DNA from: Theobroma cacao
Lineage: Eukaryota; Streptophyta; Magnoliopsida; Malvales; Malvaceae
Assembly (NCBI RefSeq): GCF_000208745.1
Contig: NC_030855.1
Coordinates: 3,037,950-3,101,949 of the forward strand
Length of the DNA stretch: 64,000 nt
Direction of reading: 5' to 3'
In this document: piece by piece, positions 11,070-24,990 of the stretch
How the letters are laid out: every line of letters begins with the position of its first letter
Position numbering within the stretch: position 1 is the first letter of the stretch
Notes under the pieces: generated by a model
The model's input: only the letters and a program-made list of their open reading frames with translations
Told to the model about the DNA's origin: nothing
The model's database searches: none
Position numbers and translations under genes: made by a program

Positions 11070-14000
11070 TTAGTTGATGGGCTTGAGACTCATCCCTCTT
11101 GAGGTTTTTATTACCAAGTCTTTTTTTCGACCTTTAGTAAACGGATCCGTTAAATTTTCACCAGCCCTCACATAACTTATCATGACTATACTATCACTGA
11201 TTCTTTGTCTTACAATGCTATGTCGAAGTCCAATATATCGACTGTTTCCATTGTATGCTTGATTATATGCCTTTGATACAATTGCTTCATTGTCACAATG
11301 TATCAAGATTGGTGCCATTGGTTTAGGTCACAACGAAATTTCATAAAGTAAATCTTTCAACCATTTCGCTTCTTGGGTTGCAGATGCTAAAGCTATAAAT
11401 TCAGCTGCCATAGTGGAGTCTGCTTGACAAAATTATTTCTTAGAACCCCAAGAAACAACACCCCCACCAATTGTAAAAATCCAACCAGTCGTAGATGTAT
11501 AATCTGTTATATTTGAGTTCCAACTAGCATCTGTATACCCTTTTAATACTAAAGGAAAACGTGAATAACAAATGCCATAATTCTTTGTACTCTTTAAGTA
11601 TCTTAGAACTCTATGAACAGCATATCAATGTTTTTTACTTGGATTACTTGTAAATTGACTTAGCATCCCAACCGCAAAAGCAATATCCAGCCTTGTACAA
11701 ACCATGGCATACATTAGGCATCTAATCATCTTTGCATATTCATTTTGTGCTATTGGCTTGTCTTTGTTGGGTATTAGCTTTTGATTAGAATTATAAGGCG
11801 TAGTCATTGGCATACAATCTAACTTACAATACTTCATTACAATTTTTCAATGTTATGAGATTAAGACAATGTTAGGCCATTATTGTCTATCAGTATTCTT
11901 ATACCAAGAACAACATCTGCCATACCTATATCTTTCATGTCAAAATTCTGTGACAAGAACTTTTTTGTGTTCTCCACTTATTCTTCATCAGTTCCAAAGA
12001 TTAACATGTCATCTACATATAAACAAATGATGACACCTCTACCATTATGGAACTTACTATAGACACATTTGTCAGATTAATTGATCTTGTATCCGTTAGC
12101 TAGCACAATTTCATCAAACTTTTGATGCCATTGTTTAGGGGCTTGTTTTAATCCATACAAAGACTTTACAAGCTTACATACTTTCCTTTCTTAACCAGGA
12201 AAGACAAACCCTTCAGGTTGTTTCATCTACACCTTTTCATCTAACTCACCATTTAGGAATGCTGTTTTAACATCCATCTGGTGAATTACCATCTTATGTA
12301 TAGATGCAAGTGTTATAAGCACTCTAATTGTAGCTATTCTTACTACCAGTGCATATGTATCAAAATAATCAACACCTTCCTTTTGTTTAAAGCCTTTTGC
12401 CACTAGCCTTGCTTTAAACTTTTCTACGGTTCCATCAACTTTCATTTTCTTTTTGAAAATCCACTAACAACCTATTGGCTTGGAACCTAGTGGAAGGTTT
12501 ACCAATTTTCACGTTTTGTTTCCCATTATCGAGTCCATCTCATCTTGTATTGCTCCTCATAAGTTTGAGGATCACCTTCACCTTCTACATTAATGCAGTA
12601 AGTTAAGTATTCACATGTTTATTCTCTTGTATCTTTTACTAAGTACATGAAGAAATCGGATCCATATGTCTTTGCTTTCTTAATTCTTTTACTTTTTCAA
12701 AGCTTAATAGTTTTCTTGTAATTTTCTAAAAGATTATCACTTTTTGTTTCTAGTTCTTTGGGTCTTGGAATTGAATTAAATCTTGTTTCATCAAAGATAG
12801 CGTCTCATGATTTTATGACCGCATTAATGGAATATAAATCATTGAGCTCTATCACCATGAAACGATATGCTTTACTGTGTTCAGCATATCCTATAAATAT
12901 ACATTCAATTCCTCTTTCACCAAATTTCCTTTTCTTTAGTTTTAGAACTCTTACTATGGCTTGACATCCCTAAACTCTTAAATAATTAAGGTTTGGCTTT
13001 CTTCCTTTCCATAGCTCATAAAAAGTAGTTTTACTCATTTTGTTTGGGATTCTATTTAGTATATGGCAAGCCGTTAATAAGGCTTCACCCCAAAATCCTT
13101 TTCCCAAACCTGAATTAGAAAACAAAGCATTGACCATTTCCGTAAGAACTCAATTCTTACGTTCTGCTACACCATTTTGTTCTAGTGTGTATAGAGCGGT
13201 AATTTCATGAATAATACTAGTGGACTCAAAATACTTGGCATCATAATATTCACCTCCTCTATCACTTTGTAAACATTTGATAGGCAATTCACAATACAAT
13301 TCAATTTCTTTTTTATAAATTTTAAATTTCTCCATTGCTTCATCTTTAGTATGCAATAAGTAAACATAACAATATCTAGAAAAGTCATCTATAAATGTTA
13401 TGAAGTATTTCTTTCTACTAATAGAAGGAGTACTATGCATGTCACACACATCAGAATGTATTAATGCAAGTAATTTGGAGTTTTTTTCTACCTTAGGAAA
13501 TGAACTTCTTGTGATTTTAGTAACCATGCATGTCTTGCACATATCATTATTTACATCAATGTTGGGTATTAATTCTAATTTAGCCATATCATGCTTCTTC
13601 TATAATGAACATGACCTAATCTAGTATGCCATAAATTAGACAAAATTGCTTTACTATCATGAACATTAAACGAGACATCAATATAATTACAACTAGTAAT
13701 ATTCTTATTAATATTAAGTTTAAACATGTTTTCACAAAAATATCCACTTCCCACATATTGTCCATCTTTTGCAAAGATGAACTTATCTGCTTCAAATATT
13801 AATTTGAAGCCATACTTATTCAATAAGCCATCTGACACAAGATTCTTTTTAACTTCCAGTACATAATAAACATTGTTTAGTATAATTTGTTTTCCAAAAG
13901 TAAACATAAGTTCCATGATTCCTTTTCCTTTCACTTGTGTAATGGAGGAATTTCCCATGTATAGCACGTTTCCATCATTAACTGCTTCCAAAGTCTTGAA

Positions 14001-14962
14001 GAGACTTTTGTCGTTGCATACATGATTAGTTGCACAAGTGTCAATCCACCATGCTCCATCATCTTTGAAAAGATTGACCTTAGAAACCATAGCCACTAAT
14101 TTGTTGCTATTCACACATTATGTCTTATTTTTTAAAAGTTTACATTTTGCCTTAAAGTGTCCAAATTTGTTACAATGAAAACATGGCCTCTTTTTGTTTC
14201 TTTTGAACTTATGACTTTTGTCATTCATACCCACGAAATGTTTTCTTTTAATGTGTGAGATTGGCTTGTTTGATGGTTTGTGTTCCATCACATGGACCTT
14301 TAAAGTCTCAAGATTCCTTTCATTAGAATCTTTTTCTTTTTCATCTTGCTTGACTTCTTCTTGTTTGCGATAATCTTCTTCTATTCGAAGATGATTACCA
14401 AGGTCCTCGAGAGACATAACTTCTTTTTTATGTTTTAGAGTTTTCTTAGTGTCTCTCTATGAAAGGGGAAACCATTTATCCATTGAAGATACCACAATAG
14501 CTTCATCCATTTTAAAACCATATTGCTTAAAGCTATTTAGAATGCATTCAAGCTCATGCAATTGTTCCATAACAAACGATTATCAACCATTTTGTAATTA
14601 TTGAAGCGACTAACTAGAAAATATTTGCTACTTCCATCTTTAGCCATGTATCTTGCTTCCAATTTTTCCCAAAATTGTTTTGCACTAGCTTCATTTTGGT
14701 ACGCATCGAACAATGCATCTGACATTCCATTAAGAATGTGTCCTATGCATATGTAATCATCATTATCCCATTTTTGCCGCAAACGAGTTCTATCCACGGA
14801 TTCTTCACCACCTTCTTCACTTGGTCGTGGTGTATCTAGAACATAAGCGACTTTAAGAGTTGTGAAGAAGAAGCACATCTTTTTCTGCCATCAAATAAAG
14901 TTTCCTCCTTTAAAGCAATCTAACTTGAAAATGTTGGTAGCCATCTCTTTATGTGAAGCCAT
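11070..14962 (-). pseudogene. Copia-3 gag-pol polyprotein, inactivated
   Basis: Start codon at 14962 (MASHKEMATN). Gag/UBN2 runs 14418-14962 and a CCHC knuckle (CFHCNKFGHFKAKC) lies near 14135-14180. The protease is near 14030-14060 with WIDTCATNHV, where the usual DSG(A/C) active site reads DTC. Pre-integrase is at 13590-13640; integrase core at 13150-13560 shows HSDVCDM, FIDDFSRYCYVY, SDRGGEY and NGVAERKN. RT spans 11850-12480 with YVDDMLIFGT near 12020. RNase H spans 11100-11530 (YTDASWNS, AAEFIA). Several stops and frameshifts interrupt RT and RNase H, and one stop replaces a Trp codon in early Gag. It is a different family from the palindromic pair, judged by LTR length and protein motifs. 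Confidence 0.88.
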
Positions 14963-14992
14963 TTTGAAAACCACAAAAATAAATCTAAAAAT

Positions 14993-15793
14993 TGTTGGTG
15001 CAAATGGGGTTTAGATGGTATTCAAGAATCGGTAAAATTGACTTCAAGGTGAGCCTTTCAATAGACGCTATCTTTAAGACTTATTTCGCCCCCACCTCTC
15101 GGTATGTAAAGAGGAATAATGTGAATAGCCTTAGGGATACAATGAAGCCAATGTCTAACTTTGTATTGCACTTTACGATACTAGACCACTAGATACACCC
15201 AAGGGTTTGCAAAGTTGTTTTGTCTTAGAGCCTACTTTCTGCAGCAAATAGATTATAGGGAATTTGGATGCTTTTGTAATTGATGGGAACTTAAGTGTTT
15301 ATGTTAATAGAACACAACACTTTTCTTGCTCTTGATATTTCTGTTCTTGTTTTGTGTTTGATTTGATGTCACAAAATAGTTGGCAACAAGCCCTTTATAT
15401 AGGCTTGTAAGTGTCTCTTCTTTAAAGACACAACCTTTTCATTAAGGCACTATTTTGTCTAAAGGCATCTCTACATTTTGCCAAACACAACTTTTGGATA
15501 AAGGTATTGTTTCAATAATCATCTTATGAAAAGATAACTATTCATTCCAAAAATTATAATCTTTGAGTTATAACTTGAAACAATAACTTTTCATATTTAA
15601 ATTTTAAGCTATGGTGTCTTTTCAATATGTCTCATAACTTTTGGATGTCATTTTACCAAGAGACATAACTATTCACATAAAAACATGCCTATAATCCAAT
15701 AGACACATTATGTCACTTTATGTGACATAATCTATAAGCTAAGATAGCTTTTCATTATGTGACATAACCTTTGATTTTGAAAATACACCAACA
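14993..15793 (-). repeat. Copia-3 LTR (5' LTR, right)
   Basis: An 801-bp LTR paired with 9725-10523. The flanking 5-mers read on the minus strand are TGAAT (15794-15798) and CAAAT (9720-9724), matching at three of five positions; this fits an old, mutated target duplication. No standard tRNA-Met primer site follows this LTR: the next bases on the minus strand are ATTTTTAGATTT, so the primer is unknown or lost. Confidence 0.87.
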
Positions 15794-17246
15794 ATTCATC
15801 CCATTTTTTTGACTAAAACACGCTTCCACAAATTGTCAATTTTGGAACTGTATCTTTAATCCATTTGTTCAGAAGGGATCTATTTTTAAGACCAAGATTA
15901 GTAATTCCTAAACCCCCACAATTTTTTAGCTTGCAAATAGTATTGATGAAGTGAATTTTCTTTTTATCACTTAATCTTCCCAAAGAAAACATATTTGAAT
16001 CTTATCTAACTTATTTTTGACAATGACAAGAAGTGGAAAAAGAGACATAAAATAAACAGGGAGACTTGACAGAACAAATTTGATCAGAGTCAATCTGCCA
16101 CCACTAGATAAGAGATTAGATTTCCAGCTAGCCAACTTTGATTCAAATCACTCAATCACGAGACGCCAAATACTTACTGAGTTAGCTTTAGCACCAAGAA
16201 GAAGACCAAGGTAAGAAGATAGTAGAGTACCAGTTCTATAAAAAATTCCTACCGTTAATCTATTGAGAGTATTCGTGTCAACACCAATTCCAAATAACAC
16301 ACTTTTGTGCAAATTGATTTTCAAGCCTGTAACCATTTAAAAACATGTGGGGATCCTTTTGACATTGGCAAGATCATCAAAATATGATTTGTAAAAAATA
16401 ACAGTATTGTCTACATATTGTAGGTGCATGAAAGAGAGCTCGTTCCTTCTTACATTGATACCATTAAAGATACCAATGTTTGTTGCTTTTAGCATCATGG
16501 CCCCAAAAGCTTTCATAACTAAGTTACAGAGAAATGACGATAAATGACAACCTTGTCTCAAGCCCTTACCCATTTCAATTTGATGAGTCGGTGTGCCATT
16601 GACAAGAATTGAAACAGTAGCAAATGAGACACAAGCTTTGATCCATGTCCTCCATTTGTTCTCAAATTTCATTTTAGAAAAAACCAAATCAAGAAAATCC
16701 CAATCCACGTAGTCAAAAGCCTTTTCGAAGTCAACTTTGAAAAGCAATCCACCCTCTCCTTTGTGCATGCTGTCAATTAGTTCGTTAGTAATTAAGGCAC
16801 AGTTTAAGATTTGTTTGTCACTTGAAAAAGCCAACTAATTTTCCCCAGTAACCTTCACCATGACTTTCCTTAGTTTATTAGGCAAGACGTTACCGATGAT
16901 CTTGTAAAGACTATTGATCAAGCTAATAGGACGGTAATCTTTTAAACTTTCAGGGTTATTAGATTTCGAAACTAAGGTCACAAAAGAAGAGTTAACCTTT
17001 TGATCAGGATGTCCAAAAATATAGAAATTGCCCATGAACTGCATAAGATCATTTTTTATAAGCTACCACTGTTTTTTAAAAAAATTCAGATTAAAGCTGT
17101 CAAGACCAAGAGCCTTCTTACCGTCACAGCTATCAATAGCATTCCAGTCTTCTTCCTCAGAGAACAGAGATTCAAGTTGGTTGGCAAACTACTTTTTAAG
17201 AGATTTAAGTTGATAGTTACGCTCTTTAAGTTTGGTGACTTTGTTC
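15794..17246 (-). pseudogene. LINE-1 fragment: reverse transcriptase core
   Basis: The minus strand carries non-LTR reverse transcriptase. From 17246 down: a degraded N-terminal RT region (EEEDWNAID, KALGLDSFN), DYRPISLINSLYKI at about 16910-16950, GGLLFKVDFEKAFDYVDWDFL near 16700-16760, and KGLRQGCHLSSFL near 16530-16570. The catalytic motif near 16410-16430 reads LQYVDN, so the usual ADD is damaged. Next are GLKINLHKS near 16300 and the post-RT wing down to 15794. Stops at 16337 and 16835 break the frame. It is 5'-truncated at 17246, where LINE-2's poly-A begins, and has lost the endonuclease and ORF1. Confidence 0.82.
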
Positions 17247-17889
17247 TTTTTTTTTTTTGAAAATTAAGCATTTCATTCATCAACAAGGGAAGAGCAATTC
17301 CCTGTAAGAAAACAGTTCTGTTCTAGATTTTAAGTTGCTATCATATCAACTTAAAATCCAGGCATTACAAGAGGATTACATAGCAGAGGTATCCCATCCA
17401 TACCTAATACAAAATAACCCTTTCTAACAGAAAACACAATATGCATGAAGGATCTTAAACAATTCAACCTACATATCAAAAATCCAAATGCTACTAACCC
17501 AAATCCGATTAATCATTGTTAACAGAACACCACTCAACTCGTTTCAGCATCAACCATGAAGCTTAAGCTTCAACACACAAATCAGCCAAATCAAATATCC
17601 AATTCCCCATAAGCAACCATACCTGTAGTGGAGGACCAGCACCTTGCAAAACTTACCAAGTCACCAACGCACAGGTACATCTTGATGGAATCCTTTGACA
17701 ATTCCCATGATCAAAGAGCCTTCCGGACGATCTCCCCATACATGCCTCAGAACATGATCAAAACTCTGTTTAAGGCAAGAAATCATAACCCTCAACTATT
17801 CAGGATGCATTGCCTCCTACATTTGACACCACCACAGCCTCTTCGACACTTCTAAAACCCCGATCCCCCATGTTGCAGAGCCCACCCAT
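17247..17889 (-). mobile_element. LINE-2 3' untranslated region and poly-A tail
   Basis: The T run at 17247-17258 on the plus strand is the poly-A tail of a minus-strand LINE. About 630 bp of noncoding sequence separate it from the ORF2 stop at 17890-17892. No other gene signal is seen; the small ORF 17628-17855 on the plus strand is unsupported. Confidence 0.7.
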
Positions 17890-20800
17890 CTAATCCTCAT
17901 AGATGTTTAGAACATCACTATGGCACAGCACCGCCTCATTGGCTAAACTGTCGACTAACTGGTTATTCTCTCAAAATATATGATTGACTTCCCACTTCTT
18001 AATTCCCTTCTTTAACTTTTTGATGTGTAACATCCACTTCTTGAATCTCCACAGTGCTTCCCTTGGTGCATTAATCCATTTCACTACATTTTGTGAGTTG
18101 CTCTCAATCACAAGTGAGTGGGAAATAACCCACTTAAAAGTTGAGAAAATCAAAAAAGCTTCCCTAATGGCTCTAACTTTTGTAAGGTTAAAATCACCTA
18201 TCCTGATGGATTTGGGAAAAAGCATTTTAATTTGCCCCTTATCGTTGTGCATTACCCCTTCTATCCCGATTTCATCGAGGCATCCTTAGGCTGCTCCATC
18301 AACATTGAACTTCATTTTCCCTGGATTCGGTTTGCGCCACTCGTCCACTATTCTTTCCTTTCTAACATTCCTCATCATTGCTCCAAAAGTTGGATTCCGA
18401 TACGTGTCCATAACAGTCTCGTACTCATTCGGTTGCTTTGCTTTAGCCCACATTACAACTCTAAGCTTACTTACTTCATAAACTTGGTTGCCATCCCATC
18501 CCTTCCCTCTAAAAACCATTTCATTTCTTTGAAGCCATGTCAACCACACTATTGTGTAAAACCCCATTTTCTATATTTTTAGTTCACCCTGTTTCACGCT
18601 AGAATTATTCCATAACTTAAAAAATAAACCCACATCATTTGGTGCAGCCCACTTAACCCCCCACTCAGCACACCATCTCATCCAGACCCTCCAAATTTCT
18701 TGGCAATGAAAGAACAAGTGTTTAATAGTTTCCAACTCATTTTGACACACAGCACACTTAACAAGATCGTTAGTGATCATACCTCTTCTAGCCAACTCAT
18801 GTTTGACTGCCACCCTTTCATATAAAAGTTGCCAGACGAAAACTTCAACTCCGAATGGTACAAGTCTAGACCAAATTTCCTTCCACAGATCCTCCATGTT
18901 GATGTTTAGTTCTAACACTTCTCTACAAAATGATTTAATTGAATACTGGCCCAAAGCTGAGCACCTTCAAACCAATGTATCCTTTATATCCTTACAAAGA
19001 TAATACTCATTCACTGTGTTTTTGAACTGTTCCCATTGGTTCTCCTCCCACACGAAAGGTTGATGTCTTAGGTCAACATGCCACTCCCAATTATCGCCAC
19101 TCTAATTCCCAAACTCACAAACACACTCATCTTTGTTAGTAACAAGGGCAAAAATCCTTTGGTATCTCTCCTAGAGAACCCCCGCCTCGGTCCATCTCTC
19201 TGTCCAAAATCAAATATTTCTACCATCCCTACAGCCATGAGAAAGTTAGAAGAAACCTGGATAAGAAGATCATTAGAAGGTAAAAAAGGTTTAATAATAT
19301 TTTTCCAAATTGAGGAGCACTCGTTGTTTAAGTTTGTGACGAGTAGAAGGTTGGCGGGATTCTCTCCAGTTTTTTTGACAATAACCTCTCTCCATAAGTT
19401 ATCTCTCTCCCCCCCATACCTCCATAGTCACTTATTTAAGAGTGCTTTATTTTTAAATTCGATATCAATAGTACCCAAACCCCGATCCTCTTTATATCTT
19501 TACACCTTATCCCACCCAATGCAGTGAATTTTACATTTATCCTCCACCCTACTCCATAAAAACCTCTTCTTAATTTTTTCCAATGCATTTTTCACCCCTT
19601 TAGGAATCAGAACAACGATATAAAGAAAATTAGAAGGCTTGCAAGCACCGATCTAAGGAGTGTGACTCTTCCACCTATAGAGAGAACCTTTGCTTTCCAC
19701 CCTGCCAAACGCGAGTCAAATTTCTTAATAACAGGTTTCCATATCCTTGTTGAGTTTGGTCTGGCATTGAAAGGTAGCCTCAAGTACACTAAAGGAAGTT
19801 CTCCAACCCTACAAGCAATCATATTTACGACAATTCTAATGAACTGTTCCTCAACGCCAATCCTTATCAAGCTACCTTTTTGGAAATTGATCTTGAGGCT
19901 GGAAACCAATTGAAAGCATTTCAAGATTCTCTTTACATTCAATATATTTTCAACCTTAGGTTTGCAAAAAACCATAGTGTCATCAGCAAACTGAAGATGT
20001 GAGATCTCAAGCCCATTACACCCAATAAGGATACCTTGACATAGATCGAGAGTTACTGCTTTGCCCATTAAAAGACTAAAAGCCTTTGCAACAATGTTAA
20101 ACAAAAACAGAGAGAGTGGACAACCCTGCTTTAACCCTCGTTCCATTCGTAATGGATTAGTTAAAACCACATTCACTAGGACGGAGATATTGGCATTAAA
20201 TTGGCAGCCCCTAATCCAGTTCTTCCAATGCTTTGAAAATCCCATCTTTGTCATTAAGAACTGCAAAAAGTCCCAATCCACGTAATCGTAAACCTTTTCA
20301 AAGTCTACTTTTAAGAACAAGCCCCCTTCTCTTCCTTTCTTGATAGTGTCAATAACTTCATTAGCAATCAGAGCACAGTCCATCAATTGTCTCCCCTTCA
20401 CAAAAGTGAATTGTTTCCCCCCAATGACCTCTCTAATTACCACCCAAAGTTCTTACTGTACAACTTTTCATAAAATTTGACAACTTCATTTTTAAGTGCA
20501 TTAGGATTATCAACTAATCTGTTCTAAACCATCAAACTTCCAATGAAATTAACTTTCGTGCGACCAAAAGTGACAGCATGAACGAATTTCGTATTTTTAT
20601 CTCTTTCAAAAAACCACTTAACCTAAAATTTCTGCTACTAAGATTTTTCTTCTGCTTGGTAAATATCCCATAATTTATATCTCAATTCAAATAATTCTTT
20701 CTTATAGTGACTTACAACCCTTCCTTCTCGAATAAAACTATTTTTTTCTTTAATCAGTTTCTCGATATTCTTAATCTCAAAAGCAGAAGAACCATAATGT

Positions 20801-21665
20801 AGACTATGCCAATCTTTAAAAGACTTTTTGACATCTCATAATCTTTACCAGATCCCATCCCCTTTTGTATTCCCCTGTCTACTAATCTCCCATGCCTCCT
20901 TAAAAGTCTTTTGAAGTCATTGCAATCCATCCAATGATTAAACAGCTTGAAAAGCGTAGGCCCCTAATTCATAACTTCATCATAAAGACAAATAGGATTA
21001 TGATTCGATAAGGATCTAGGTAGGCATTTCTAGATAAGATTGTTTTAGTAAAAAGTCAAAAGCAATTAAAAATCTATTAATTCTACTGAAGGTTGCATGG
21101 TCTCTATTACTACCCTAATTGAACTTACCTTCAACCATCATAAAATTAACAAATTGATTGGAATGAATAAAATCAACACATTAGTACTCATTCTATCAAG
21201 AATTCCACTACTATGTTCTTCTCTGCAGGTAATCGAATTGAAGTCATCGCTTAAACACCATGGAACCTCATATTCAACAAGAAGATCATTGAGTTCCTTT
21301 TATAAAAGTTCTCTAGCATTATCGTCATTAGGTGAGTAAGTGCTGCCAAACTCGTACCTCTTATTACTAGATTTTAGCTTCCCCACTAAAAGGATAAAAT
21401 TCATTTTGATAATACTCGAATCTAGTTCAAAAAAAGATCCATTCTAAAAAGAAATGAGCCCTCCAAAAGCACCATCAGCAAGTGATTGCTCTCCTTTAAA
21501 ACCAGAATTGCCAATTAAAGATTGAAAGCATCTTCTATCAGTTTTCCTCAATTTTGTTTCTTGAATAAAAATAATATCAACCTTAGATTTATTTATGAGT
21601 CTTCTAACATCATGCCTTTTTTCTCTTCTGTTAAGACCTTTAATGTTCTGAGATAAGAAAATCAT
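17890..21665 (-). pseudogene. LINE-2 ORF2: endonuclease-RT-RNase H, inactivated
   Basis: L1-type ORF2, whose product nicks DNA and reverse-transcribes LINE RNA at the nick. Apurinic-type endonuclease runs from 21665 (MIFLSQNIKGLN, IFIQETKL) to about 21000, with a DDFNS motif and SNH replacing the usual SDH near the catalytic end. A linker (FERDKNTKFVHAVT) lies near 20580. The RT spans 19600-20443 with KVDFEKVYDYVDWDFL, GLKQGCPLS and LQFADDTMVFC (catalytic ADD intact). Zinc-binding region 18571-19050 shows CAVCQNELETIKHLFFHC. RNase H spans 17890-18320 (FNVDGAA, VRAIREA, ESNSQNVVKW, LVDSLANEA). About 190 residues at the RT N-terminus are absent near 20443-20460, and many stops and frameshifts are present. 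Confidence 0.85.
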
Positions 21666-21706
21666 AGAAGAAAAAAACTGAAGAATAATAGGAAGAAAGA
21701 AAACCA

Positions 21707-24262
21707 TCAGACATTATTAGCAGCTTCAAGACCAACAAACTCACCCACCATGTCAACTCTACATTTTTGATAAACCAAGCCCAAATGAGAAGAAACCTCA
21801 CATACCCGATTAGCTTCAAGAATGAGTCTTCTATTAATTCGAGCTATATCAGAATCAGAGACTGTGCTATTAGACCCATTACCACTCAAGACTTGATATT
21901 TTTTCTAAATCTTTTTTTTATTATAAAAATAGTTTGCTTAGCACGAAGGGTTTGATCCTTACTCACATTAGTCTTAAGGAGAAGACTACAAGAAACCATA
22001 ACATTAACCAAAATTTTCTCATTCAATAAGATATCATTAGAAATAATAAGGTCCTCTTTGTTCTGAAAGCCGAGAAGCCCATGCAAACGTGCGGGAAATG
22101 AAGGATGGAAAAAAAACCTTACTAGTCTAAATAGAAGTGACATCTTGCAAATTAAGGAAGCAGGGAGAGATTTGGATAGCGTGGCTTACTTGAGAATTTG
22201 AAGATTCTTTCAAAAGAAAAAGGTCCTCAGAATCGAATGAGTAACAATCAAACTCATTAAGGATTTTGGCTATTTTCTTACTTTGAGAAGAAAGCATAAA
22301 TTTATTTTGTTTGACTTCAAATTCCTTGTCTAAGATTATAATCTCTCGTGGTTGATTTGTCCATTAGATTAGCACCTTTCTTTTTTGATTTCCTGTAAGC
22401 TCTCCCACCTTTACGTTTCTTATTGACCAAATTGGGAAACAAAGGACCATTAGACACATATTCAAATATATCAAGAGAAAGCAGAACGAAGGGAGAGATA
22501 ATCTGGTCCGAAGCAAGTGATATATCATCTAGACCTATAGTCGAATTTAGTTCGTACTTTAACAAGCCTAAGCTCAATAAATTACTTCCAAATTCAACCA
22601 AGCCCATAGAAGTGATGTCTTTAATCTGATAGTTAAAGTCCATAGTGATGAAACCCAAAATCAACATCAATATGATATCTTAAATTTTCAAATATGTGAC
22701 TTGGACCAATGTGATCAGAATAAACAGGGTGTTCATAAATCAATAGCTTTTTACACTTATCATGAACTAGAACCAAAGGAGAGTTATTGATCTCAATAGG
22801 TGTCTCAAGATGCTGAATAAGAATCATGGTGCCACCAAAATATTCCTTCCTCATAGAGGACTCTTCATGCATTCATGGAAGAATAGGTTTCGAGGTGGAC
22901 TTACTATGTTTAGATTGAGCCTAGCTGCCCGATCTTGGAGGTTAAGCTAAACACACGAAAATCTTATTAGGGAGAATACCTTTAGAACATTAAGTAATCA
23001 CCCTATCAGCAGAGCTAAAATCACTATCAGAAAACCTACTACAAATATCGGAAGAGCCATTGGCGCTATTGGTTTTAGCTTTCCAAGAAACTGTTTGATT
23101 AATACTAACCTTAGATTAGGTCATTGGCATAATACTGATTTCGATTAGAAAAGATTCGTATTTTTTGATCACCTTAACTTTGTTAGGGACATAAGCGACA
23201 TCCTTGACGTCAACAAGAATGATCGCTTCTTCAAAATTGACTTCAGAAGTAATGATCTTATCTTTCATCATAAAAGTACCCCATTTTTTAATAATTGGTT
23301 CAAAAAAAGAAGAATGCCATTTTTGAATAGGAACATCAACCATCTTAATCCATACCAAATTCCCAAATAACTCCTGCCTCTTCTTGTAAGGAACTAGAAA
23401 CTTAAACCATGACTAAAAAAGATTAAGAAAATGATCAAAGAGAGGCTCCATTACTCTTGAGTCACCAAACGTCACCAACACTTGGAGTTGTTTAACACGT
23501 CTAACCTTAACCTAAATACCTTTAGCATCGAAAGCAAATTGAATGGTATCAAAGGAAATGTCTTGCCAAAGCTCACCAATAGCATTTCTATTGACCCAAT
23601 CCATATCATCAAGAGGAGGAATTGAAGAGCAAGAAATGAGAAACACATCAACATTATCATTCCTATTTCCAACATCTTCAGCTTCAACTATTAAAGTAAT
23701 GTTATCTTCCAAATTATAATGCTTCAATAGAGGTTGAATAGGGGCCACCCCAGTCAAAGCATCTTTATACATTACAAGCATTTTGATAGAAAAATGGAAG
23801 ATTTCTCAATCCTATCATTGAGGTCCTTAGTGGATTTCTTATCTTGCGAATTCCTCTTGACTGGTGCAGCTTCCTTAACCAAAATTGATCAGCCATCAAT
23901 CATCTTACCATTCCCTAATTGATTTGCCTTGAGAAGTTCATGCTTTTCCTTATACCGAATAAGAGCAAATTTAATCTCCTTTCTTTTATTCATACTAATT
24001 ATAGGGATGAAAACATCCTTAACCACTCCAAATTCATTGAAAATAGCCTTTAAGGAACTCTTGGGAACCATACTACTAATGTTATCAACGAAAGCAGTGA
24101 AAAGGCTACCTTTCTAAAGATCAATACTACGCGTAACTTTGGGATTCCACCCGTTACGACCATCACTTCGCCAGAGTCCCTTGGAATTCCTCTGAATAGA
24201 TTTTTTCTCTCTCTAACACTTACACACACTCTCTCTGATTTCAATGTTGTGTATTTTGACAA
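21707..24262 (-). pseudogene. LINE-2 ORF1, inactivated (RRM-containing)
   Basis: Upstream of ORF2 on the same strand. From about 24110 to 23880 the translation reads like an RNA recognition motif (FTAFVDNISSMVPKSSLKAIFNEFGVVKDVF, then FALIRYK), as found in plant LINE ORF1 proteins that coat the element RNA. The middle (23116-23780) contains tracts such as PIIKKWGTF typical of the plant LINE DUF4283-like region, and the C-terminus ends at 21707 (NNV then stop). I saw no zinc knuckle. Several stops and frameshifts break it. The end at 24262 is approximate; CT-rich sequence near 24200-24240 may be the LINE 5' UTR. Confidence 0.7.
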
Positions 24263-24990
24263 TTATGCTCAAAAGTATTGACTAGTATTATTTCATTGAT
24301 CCACTATTTCCCTACATACTTAATGGTTTTACCAAAAGTTGCCTACTTGGGTGTATAAGTCATACTTATCTTCAGACCAGACTTGGAGATTATCTGATTA
24401 CACATTGAACAATATATTTTGTTTACATATGTGAACAAAAGAAAGTATGACAATACTAAAACCTATGCTTTACTTATATTATTATATTGGAGGTGTACAA
24501 GTTTTATATTGCATTTCAAGGCTTAAAACCAATTTGGGTTAGTAACTATTTAAGAAAAATTAGAGAATTGAATTTTTGATTTGGCTACTGTTTCAGCTCA
24601 ATCCTTACTAGAGTTTTGAAAGTGATATAAGGATTGAATACATGATATAATGATTCAAAGGATGTTCATATAATAAGGTCAGACAACTATCTTACAAAAA
24701 TGGAGATTGATAGATCAAATATGTTTTAGCGCTTGAAGGTGAGAATTATTTTGGAGTGCTACGGTCTTTTAAAAAGGACGCTTCAATTCATATTTATATT
24801 TGTTAGGTGTAACATAACGAGCTTAAAAGTATGTATCATTTTTATTATTGTAATCTAGATGTTGTTTCTGATGAGTTATGTTTGCCTTTTCAGTTATAAT
24901 CATCTAGGATGGTAAAGTTTTGTAAGTCACTTTCTTTTAATAGAATAAACTTGTTCAAGTAAAAAAAAATCAAATATATATTGATTGGCA
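24263..24990. other. AT-rich spacer, no gene seen
   Basis: About 730 bp between the LINE-2 5' end and the palindromic repeat. I see no coding signal, RNA gene or recognisable element. Confidence 0.5.
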
